This document shows positions 1 to 5,218 of a DNA stretch of 43,926 nt, piece after piece. The number at the start of each line of letters is the position of its first letter. Within the stretch, counting starts at the first letter, position 1. Origin of the DNA: CAYMAX01 sp964388595 (GTDB lineage: Bacteria > Bacteroidota > Bacteroidia > Bacteroidales > UBA932); assembly GCA_964388595.1 (NCBI GenBank), contig CAYMAX010000004.1, positions 1 to 43,926 on the forward strand, read 5' to 3'. The notes under the pieces were generated by a model. The model was not told where the DNA came from, made no database searches, and saw only the letters and a program-made list of their open reading frames with translations. The position numbers and the translations under genes were made by a program.

Positions 1-7
1 TTTTACT

Positions 8-747
8 TTGGTTGTTGGAAATTTATGGGTGTGTTTTTGAAAGCAATTCACAACCAATTTGGCTTTGTTCTTAAATATGGGTGAGCTGTTGTTGAATGTC
101 AAAGATACAATTTCTGAAAGCAATTCACAACACAACAATGAACGCAATGGATGACATACACGCTGTTGTTGAATGTCAAAGATACAATTTCTGAAAGCAA
201 TTCACAACGGAACTTGCGAAGTATCTTCGCGTGAATGTGCTGTTGTTGAATGTCAAAGATACAATTTCTGAAAGCAATTCACAACTCTAACGATACAGAG
301 GTTGCGCGACAGATAGCTGTTGTTGAATGTCAAAGATACAATTTCTGAAAGCAATTCACAACAAGTATTTAGAAAATTGCTCGTCATTGAAGGCTGTTGT
401 TGAATGTCAAAGATACAATTTCTGAAAGCAATTCACAACTGAAAAACTACACAGCAAAATGTATAGAATGCTGTTGTTGAATGTCAAAGATACAATTTCT
501 GAAAGCAATTCACAACATGTTCTACAGAAAGCATTTACATGATTATGCTGTTGTTGAATGTCAAAGATACAATTTCTGAAAGCAATTCACAACATGTTCT
601 ACAGAAAGCATTTACATGATTATGCTGTTGTTGAATGTCAAAGATACAATTTCTGAAAGCAATTCACAACAGATATTGAGCCATTAAAGAAAGCTGCTCA
701 GCTGTTGTTGAATGTCAAAGATACAATTTCTGAAAGCAATTCACAAC
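8..747 (-). CRISPR. CRISPR array, 47-bp repeats, 30-bp spacers, type II-C-like
   Basis: Nine perfect 47-bp repeats start at 85, 162, 239, 316, 393, 470, 547, 624 and 701, and a degenerate copy at 8-54 keeps only its last ~20 bases. All nine spacers are exactly 30 bp. The degenerate copy marks the trailer, so the leader is on the right and the array reads leftward; on that strand the repeat begins GTTGTGAATTGC and ends CAACAGC, the layout of Bacteroidetes type II-C (Cas9) repeats. Spacers at 517-546 and 594-623 are identical. Spacer 209-238 contains an inverted repeat (GCGAAG-tat-CTTCGC). On the minus strand each repeat contains TTG-N20-TATCTTTG, a Bacteroidetes-type promoter pointing into the following spacer. 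No cas gene lies in the window; they would have to be left of base 1 or elsewhere. The type II-C label is inferred from repeat form only. Confidence 0.97.
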
Positions 748-755
748 CATTTATA

Positions 756-787
756 TTTGGCGATAAAAAAGAAAGATTATATCTTTG
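756..787 (+). promoter_or_regulatory. Bacteroidetes-type promoter in CRISPR leader, copy 1
   Basis: TTTG at 756-759, a 20-bp spacer and TATCTTTG at 780-787 match the Bacteroidetes -33/-7 promoter pattern (TTTG, ~19-20 bp, TAnnTTTG). It points rightward, away from the array, and would start RNA near 793-796. The same element is conserved in copy 2 at 2184-2215. No equally good promoter faces the array in the leader itself. Confidence 0.6.
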
Positions 788-793
788 CATTGT

Positions 794-857
794 CCTAAAG
801 CATCCATCTCATAAGTGCCGGCACTTTGAGCCGCGAATTTGAGATGGATGTTTTTTT
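794..857 (+). ncRNA. Candidate ~65-nt hairpin RNA beside the array, copy 1
   Basis: The predicted transcript from the promoter at 756-787 reaches a strong intrinsic terminator after about 65 nt. The outer stem is 11 bp without mismatch (801-811 with 840-850) and is followed by seven T (851-857). The inner part holds a 14-bp palindrome (813-826). There is no room for a protein. It may be an independent small RNA, or just a terminator stopping transcription from the array side. The start is inferred from the promoter match only. Confidence 0.45.
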
Positions 858-872
858 GTTGACTATGAAGTA

Positions 873-1817
873 TGGCTCCGCACCGAATACGACACAGCGG
901 TCAAACGCGCAGAACAGGCAAGGCAATGGAAACAGTTCGACGACGAAAGAGACGTACTCCCAAACCTGCGGTGGGTGCCATCCACCGCGGCCACCCCGGG
1001 AGCGGACCACATGATATTCTGGGACACCGTCCTTCCCAAAGGCAACCCATTCTGGAGCCAACACAAACCTGGTGACCGCTGGGGCTGCCAATGCTCCCTC
1101 GAAGCCACAGACGAACCGGCAACACCAATACCATCAGGAACAGACCGCGACGACCCTGCACCCGGTCTTGACAACAACCCAGCACAAGACGGCAAACTCT
1201 TCAGCGACTCGCACCCGTACTACCCAAGCAGCTGCGGCAACTGTCCATTCAAAACAGACGGCTCCGCGCCGTCCACACCCACCAACAAGGCAAAAGACTG
1301 CACAAGTTGCCAATACTACATTAATTGTGTAACCCATATCGGATGTATTCCGGACAAGGAATACGGAGACCGGCTGCTTGTTAGTAACAATGCGGACAGT
1401 ACCGAGGTAAAAGATAATATCAGAGCCGCAAAAGCACTCCTTGATTCCTTCCCAGATATGTCTATAAGGATTAATGAGCACATACTCAGAAAAGGGCACA
1501 GTAATCCCGAATATTTGATAAATGGGCTTGTGGCAGACAGAAAAGGGGTGATGAGTGCAAATGGAATAACGGCAGGATTTAAGTCAGCCATCGGTCAAGG
1601 ATGCAGGGCTATCGTCATCGACCTTGATAAAAATATGTCCGACGGCAGATTCAGGGCACAAGATATCGCCAAGACAATTTCATGGAGAAAAAGAGACTTT
1701 GATGATGGCATCATAGAAAAATGCTATGTCATTTTTAACGGCAAGGCAATAACCATCACTGCCGAAAGCATCGAAAGGAATGTAATATTGGCAGAACTGA
1801 AAAAAATAAAGCCATGA
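873..1817 (+). pseudogene. 5'-truncated Mu-like phage head morphogenesis (gpF) gene with C-terminal nuclease-like domain
   Basis: The reading frame is open from 843, but recognisable phage sequence starts at 873, exactly where the duplicated leader ends, so the N-terminus is missing and there is no natural start; the first in-frame ATG is at 975. The first ~75 residues carry the Mu gpF-type C-terminal signature: a P-x-NPFW motif and then a W-x-C-x-C motif. A Cys-rich linker (CGNC, CTSCQYYINC) follows. The last ~150 residues (INEHILRKG, NPEYLINGLVADRKG, then a VIDLD and RDFDDGIIEKCYVIF-like core) resemble the RNase/nuclease-like domains fused to minor head proteins in Bacteroidetes Mu-like prophages (PBECR/CdiA-tRNase type). 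That assignment is from memory of the family and the catalytic residues are not proven. The C-terminus is intact, ending in a hairpin that overlaps the stop codon. The start of the relic is visibly richer in G+C than the flanks, which suggests transfer. Confidence 0.7.
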
Positions 1818-1877
1818 TTACTCATGGCTTATTAGTGACGTCACAGCTTGAAGTTATCGCGCCTTTTCGGGCAATCA
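1797..1877 (-). ncRNA. Candidate small RNA antisense to the phage relic's 3' end
   Basis: On the minus strand TTTG (1913-1910), 18 bp and TATCTTTG (1891-1884) form a Bacteroidetes-type promoter that would start RNA near 1877. About 50 nt on, a perfect 7-bp hairpin (1811-1817 with 1822-1828, loop of four) is followed on this strand by TTTATTTTTT, a good intrinsic terminator. The ~80-nt product has no ORF of note and contains a 10-bp palindrome (GTGACGTCAC, 1835-1844). It overlaps the last codons of the phage relic in antisense. Expression is inferred. Confidence 0.4.
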
Positions 1878-2128
1878 CCGACACAAAGATATAAAAATTT
1901 TTTAATAATCAAATAAATATGCATAGTTTGGAATTATCTCTCGGTATCCCATCTGAGAATGCTCTTCTATTAAGCAAGAAGACCTGAAATAATCAGGTCT
2001 TCAAGGGTAAACCGTCGCTACTCGAAGTATCTCGACCGCTCGGTTCAAATATACGGATTATTTTAATATCACAAAATCTAATCGTACTATTGTAGAATTG
2101 AAATCAGAACCGTAACGTTCGTTTCGGT
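1818..2128. other. Non-coding stretch between the phage relic and second leader copy
   Basis: No credible ORF. Besides the minus-strand promoter at 1884-1913, it contains a perfect 10-bp inverted repeat (1978-1987 with 1993-2002, loop of five) without a T run. A weak rightward promoter match (TTTT at 2061, TACTATTG at 2085-2092) precedes 30 bp (2099-2128) that could be an orphan CRISPR spacer, as it abuts a repeat and has spacer length. No second repeat is seen on its left side. Confidence 0.5.
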
Positions 2129-2183
2129 GCTGTTGTTGAATGTCAAAGATACAATTTCTGAAAGCAATTCACAATCATTTATA

Positions 2184-2215
2184 TTTGGCGATAAAAAAGA
2201 AAAATTATATCTTTG
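2184..2215 (+). promoter_or_regulatory. Bacteroidetes-type promoter in leader, copy 2
   Basis: TTTG at 2184-2187, a 20-bp spacer and TATCTTTG at 2208-2215. Both boxes and the spacing are unchanged from copy 1 although the neighbouring bases differ, which favours function. Confidence 0.6.
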
Positions 2216-2221
2216 CATTGT

Positions 2222-2285
2222 TTTAAAGCATCCATCTCATAAGTGCCGGCGACTTGAGTCGCGAATTTGAGATGGATGTTTTTTT
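2222..2285 (+). ncRNA. Candidate hairpin RNA / tracrRNA 3' part, copy 2
   Basis: The outer 11-bp stem (2229-2239 with 2268-2278) is identical to copy 1 and is followed by seven T (2279-2285). The inner stem (2249-2254 with 2257-2262) is perfect. Read from further upstream, a rightward transcript would include the repeat at 2129-2175 as an anti-repeat and end at this terminator, which is the layout of a tracrRNA. Read from the promoter at 2184-2215 it is a short stand-alone RNA. The sequence does not decide between them. Confidence 0.4.
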
Positions 2286-2360
2286 GTTGACTATGAAGTA
2301 GGCTACTAATAGCTATGGTATTAAACATTTTTATCTACCTTTGTGAAAGATATAATCGTT

Positions 2361-2531
2361 ATGGATATGATACTTGGATTTCTTGTAAAAATAATTTCTT
2401 GGACACTTTTAATTTTGGCCATAACTGGAATTGTGTATGAGGTGATAGATTCATTTGTGCAAGATTGGAAGAATCGTAAATCAGATAATGGTCATATCGA
2501 CATCACCATTAACATCAAAAAAGAGGAGTAG
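2361..2531 (+). CDS. Small single-pass membrane protein, hypothetical
   Basis: This 56-residue ORF starts at ATG 2361; a GTG at 2343 is the only upstream option, but it overlaps the -7-like box TACCTTTG (2336-2343), so the ATG is preferred. One hydrophobic segment (about residues 4-26) is followed by a charged tail ending in KKEE, suggesting an inner-membrane protein with a short cytoplasmic tail. I recognise no family. It stands directly after the second leader copy and before the Fic gene; the gene may be real or chance. Confidence 0.4.
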   Translation: MDMILGFLVKIISWTLLILAITGIVYEVIDSFVQDWKNRKSDNGHIDITINIKKEE

Positions 2532-2544
2532 CCGAATCTCCTTC
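2514..2544 (-). terminator. Weak intrinsic terminator between two small ORFs
   Basis: On the minus strand a 5-bp stem (AGGAG/CTCCT, 2524-2528 with 2538-2542) is followed by TCTTTTTT. It sits right at the stop codon of the minus-strand ORF that ends at 2543, which gives that ORF modest support. Confidence 0.35.
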
Positions 2545-2767
2545 AATTCATAATCGTACTATTGTGGATAACCGGGGCGATCGGTTTAGTATTGCTTGGA
2601 TCAATGGCAGACTCGTATTCTTCTATACGACTATCTATGTAATCCAGCTGTCTGTCAATCCTCTTTTGGGTATAATTGTTCCTCGCACTGCCTTGCGCAA
2701 TGATCTTGAATAAATCTATTATTCTTGCCACTAGTCTTGTGCCACATTTATATGTGATACAATACAC
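2543..2767 (-). CDS. Hypothetical small protein
   Basis: A 74-residue ORF with a charged middle part (KRIDRQLDYIDSRIEEYE) that could form a short helix or coiled coil. No family recognised. It converges with the small membrane protein and has a terminator-like hairpin at its stop. Its first codons overlap the operator-like repeats in front of the Fic gene, so it may be divergently controlled with that gene or simply be chance. Confidence 0.3.
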   Translation of the reverse strand: MYCITYKCGTRLVARIIDLFKIIAQGSARNNYTQKRIDRQLDYIDSRIEEYESAIDPSNTKPIAPVIHNSTIMN

Positions 2768-2850
2768 TTTATGTGGTACAATAGAAAAATTATACTGTTT
2801 GAATCACACCACACAAACTTGTGGTACAATAAAGCGACGGTGGTATAATA
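2754..2850 (+). promoter_or_regulatory. Four operator-like repeats (GTGRTAYAATA) before the Fic gene
   Basis: GTGATACAATA (2754), GTGGTACAATA (2773), GTGGTACAATA (2821) and GTGGTATAATA (2840) form two pairs, each with 19-bp internal spacing, 48 bp between pairs. The last copy lies directly upstream of the -7 box at 2857, between it and the expected -33 position, so a bound protein would block the promoter. The Fic protein's own winged helix is the obvious candidate ligand; this is inference. Confidence 0.6.
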
Positions 2851-2856
2851 ATTTTG

Positions 2857-2864
2857 TATCTTTG
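2857..2864 (+). promoter_or_regulatory. -7 box for the Fic gene
   Basis: TATCTTTG matches the Bacteroidetes TAnnTTTG element 41 bp before the Fic start codon. No good TTTG stands at -33; the position is taken by the last operator-like repeat. Confidence 0.55.
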
Positions 2865-2904
2865 TCGTTGTTAAGGTAATAAGAACATTAAAATAGAAAT
2901 CAAT

Positions 2905-3978
2905 ATGGAGAATGAAACTTTAAAGATATATGAGTTGTGGAAATTGTTAGAATCTCAAAGGAATGAGTTTAAACAGCATATTTCACAAAAGTTTATGCTT
3001 GAGTTTAATTATAACTCCAATCATATAGAAGGAAATACCTTAACTTATGGACAAACAGAACTTTTACTTTTATTTGGCAAAATCATAGGTAATGCTAAAA
3101 TGAAAGATTTAGAAGAAATGAAGGCTCATAATGTAGGCTTACAAATGATTAAAGAAGAAGCCCTGCAAAAGGATAAGATTCTAACGGAAACCTTTATTCG
3201 ACAACTTCATAGTATATTACTACGAGAAGATTATGAGGTGTATAGGCAATTGCCAAACGGTTTACCGACAAGTTATACTGTACATGCCGGTACATATAAA
3301 ACAAGACCAAATTCTGTTATTACTCGTACTGGCGAACGATTTGAATACGCTTCACCAGAAGAGACTCCTGCACTCATGAATGATTTAATTTCTTGGTATA
3401 ATGATGCTGTTGAAAAAGGCAAATTAAATCCTATTGAACTTGCAACTCTTTTTCATTATCGTTATATAAGAATACACCCATTTGAAGATGGTAATGGTAG
3501 AATAGCAAGGTTGATGGTCAATTTTATATTGTGTCGTTTTGGATACCCAATGATTGTAGTACCAAGTAAAACAAAGGAAGAATATTTAATGGCATTGAAT
3601 CTATCTGATCTAAATGTAGGATTAATTCCATCTAATGGCGCTCATGCAAGTATAGAGCAAATTCAGCCGTTCATAGCCTATATGGAGAAACTTGTAAGGA
3701 TAGAAATGAAAAATAATATAATGATTGTAAATGGAGAAAAAGACAATCAATGGTGGTATGATGGCGAAATCGTTAAATTCAGCAATGATAACCTCAAGGC
3801 TATAATTAATGCGATAAGCAAAAATTCTGCAATAACAGTCAGAGGTCTTTCTGAAGAAATTGGTATAAATACTTCTGCTATTCAGCGCCATCTGAAAAAC
3901 CTACAAGAAAAAGGTTATTTGGTACGAATGGGTAATAATAAGAAAGGAGAATGGCATATTGCTTTAAGTAAGTTGTAA
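2905..3978 (+). CDS. Fic/DOC family protein with C-terminal winged helix
   Basis: 357 residues. Fic enzymes usually transfer AMP from ATP to hydroxyl side chains of target proteins. The catalytic loop HPFEDGNGRIAR (from H191) matches HPFx(D/E)GNGRxxR in full, so it is probably active. Upstream, S38-N-H-I-E42-G-N44 matches the inhibitory helix motif (S/T)xxxE(G/N), whose Glu blocks the ATP site in class II Fic proteins. Residues ~300-357 form a winged helix-turn-helix (SEEIGINTSAIQRHLKNL), typical of Fic proteins that bind DNA and may autoregulate. The gene stands alone with operator-like repeats at its promoter. It is visibly more AT-rich than the core genes to the right, consistent with horizontal acquisition. 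The target protein is unknown. Confidence 0.93.
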   Translation: MENETLKIYELWKLLESQRNEFKQHISQKFMLEFNYNSNHIEGNTLTYGQTELLLLFGKIIGNAKMKDLEEMKAHNVGLQMIKEEALQKDKILTETFIRQLHSILLREDYEVYRQLPNGLPTSYTVHAGTYKTRPNSVITRTGERFEYASPEETPALMNDLISWYNDAVEKGKLNPIELATLFHYRYIRIHPFEDGNGRIARLMVNFILCRFGYPMIVVPSKTKEEYLMALNLSDLNVGLIPSNGAHASIEQIQPFIAYMEKLVRIEMKNNIMIVNGEKDNQWWYDGEIVKFSNDNLKAIINAISKNSAITVRGLSEEIGINTSAIQRHLKNLQEKGYLVRMGNNKKGEWHIALSKL

Positions 3979-3984
3979 CATTAG

Positions 3985-4182
3985 TATCCGGTAAAATTCC
4001 GGACGATTTATATAAAGTTTAACAATTAAAATTTTGAAAGGTGTTGTATTTGTTAATGAGATACTTGCAATTTGCAGCATGTCATAAATCGACCTCTGGA
4101 TATCCATCTTCTTCTGGACTATTGCCATCATGCGTAAGTATCCGAGAGTCTGTGCAAAACCACTTTTATCGTAAAGGGAGTG
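3985..4182 (-). pseudogene. Remnant of IS4-type transposase C-terminus
   Basis: A minus-strand frame from 4182 translates to a peptide with MAIVQKKMDIQRSIYDMLQ followed by ASISLTNTTPFKIL. This closely resembles the C-terminal end of Bacteroidetes IS4-family transposases (pattern AIVQHDMQxxRSTYEVLQ...SLTDKTPLRxL, from memory). The catalytic DDE part is absent and an in-frame stop precedes it, so it is a dead fragment. It lies ~60 bp from the broken end of the truncated permease, suggesting that an insertion and later deletion damaged that gene. Confidence 0.6.
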
Positions 4183-4242
4183 CTAATGAAGCTATCAGAT
4201 ATTGATTATTAGCCGGAATTAGCAGCTGTCCTGCTTTTTCTA

Positions 4243-5217
4243 TTACTTTCGAAAAATAGCACCGCAAGAGGACCCGAGCAGGCGGCGCGTGGCCATCTCC
4301 TTGGCCCTAAAACCGGACTGAGCAACTGTGAGATTGATATAATTGATTATCGCGAAAAGAAGAATCAGAATGCCCACAGAAAGGAGTATCAGCACCAGAG
4401 TTCTGTCTCCTTGAAGCATAATACCTCTGGCATCAAAGGAAGAAAAATATATATCATGCATGGGAGTGAGCGTGACTTCTCTCCACTTCCCTCTCATATA
4501 TGTCCAGAAGAAAGTTTTGAAATATTCCAGCATATCATCAGTCTTGCAGGTAATATCTGCCCCCTCCTTTTCAAGAATAAAGATGGAGGCCATTCCTGCA
4601 TTGCTCATGTGTTCATCCGCCATATAAGGATTGAAAAATAACAATTGGTCTATCCTTATCATGATGTCGGTATTGGGGAATATGGAATTGGTAATATTTT
4701 TTTGTATCCCCGTCACTATTACCTCCACCTCTGAAATTTTCAGAGGCATACCCATCGGGTCAATATCTCCAAATGCTTTGTGGGCAAACTCCTCAGATAT
4801 TACTGCGCTGTTGCGGGCAGATAGTGCGGTTCGTTTGTCCCCTTTCACCAATTGGAAATCAAACAGTTCATAGAATGTGGAATCTACGAAAAATATAGAG
4901 GCTGAATATTTATTTCCCTGTACCAATGTGGGCTGCTTCGTATTTTCACCTCCTGCACACACGCAGATTTTTTCGATCTCAGGATATCTCGAAAGAAGAT
5001 GATTTTCAAGTTTCCATGCAGAGCCAAAATGCTTTTCGGTCCCGAGAACAAATATTCTATCTGCCTTGGTCTGAAAATTGTCTTTACTGAGTTCTTTCGT
5101 GGTGAAATCTGCTATCAAAATCACAAATGACAATGATATCGCCAGCCCGAAAAGGCAAATAGCAGAGTAACCCTTGTTTCTTTTCCAAAAAATCAATGAG
5201 GATTTCAAAGTCGACAT
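4243..5217 (-). pseudogene. Truncated FtsX/MacB-like ABC transporter permease
   Basis: 324 residues with an N-terminal membrane helix (about 17-38), an extracytoplasmic MacB-PCD-like region and the first helix of the FtsX domain (near 275-298). It ends right after AKEMATRRLLGSS, a motif that in the intact neighbour (5219-7549) is followed by more than 400 further residues. The C-terminal FtsX part and second half are thus lost, and a decayed transposase fragment lies just beyond the stop. The start codon follows the stop of the upstream permease by one base, so the two are translationally coupled and arose by tandem duplication. Half-length permeases of this family are not expected to work; some residual role cannot be excluded. 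Confidence 0.75.
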
Positions 5218-5218
5218 G

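Larger units (their letters stand above)
701..872 (+). repeat. Duplicated CRISPR-repeat/leader unit, copy 1
   Basis: This 172-bp stretch comprises the leader-end CRISPR repeat (701-747) plus 125 bp of leader. It recurs in direct orientation at 2129-2300 with 8 mismatches by my count (about 95% identity). Similarity stops abruptly at 872, where the phage-gene relic begins. Contents are a promoter-like element (756-787), an 11-bp terminator stem (801-811 with 840-850) and a run of seven T. The two copies are 1,428 bp apart. Confidence 0.9.
2129..2300 (+). repeat. Duplicated CRISPR-repeat/leader unit, copy 2
   Basis: This is a solitary 47-bp CRISPR repeat (2129-2175, last base C changed to T) followed by the same leader as at 748-872. 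Differences from copy 1 cluster in the inner hairpin, where copy 2 keeps a perfect stem (GCGACT-tg-AGTCGC, 2249-2262) that is broken in copy 1. Similarity ends at 2300. Together with copy 1 it brackets the phage relic as direct repeats. Confidence 0.9.

Noticed and set aside
795..1195. Minus-strand ORFs opposite the phage relic
   Set aside because: They run through the leader hairpin and the phage gene's antisense strand and show no protein-like motif.
1978..2002. Perfect 10-bp inverted repeat read as a terminator
   Set aside because: No T run follows on either strand; it is noted only as a hairpin.
2020..2060. tRNA-like GGTTCAAAT stretch
   Set aside because: There is a T-arm-like loop motif but no acceptor, D or anticodon stem around it.
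2077..2565. Shared 15-mer TAATCGTACTATTGT at 2079 and 2551 as a duplication boundary
   Set aside because: Similarity does not extend beyond about 15 bp, so chance or a shared promoter-like box is equally likely.
2676..2879. Plus-strand ORF of 67 codons before the Fic gene
   Set aside because: It covers the operator-like repeats and the promoter, so it is more likely regulatory DNA.
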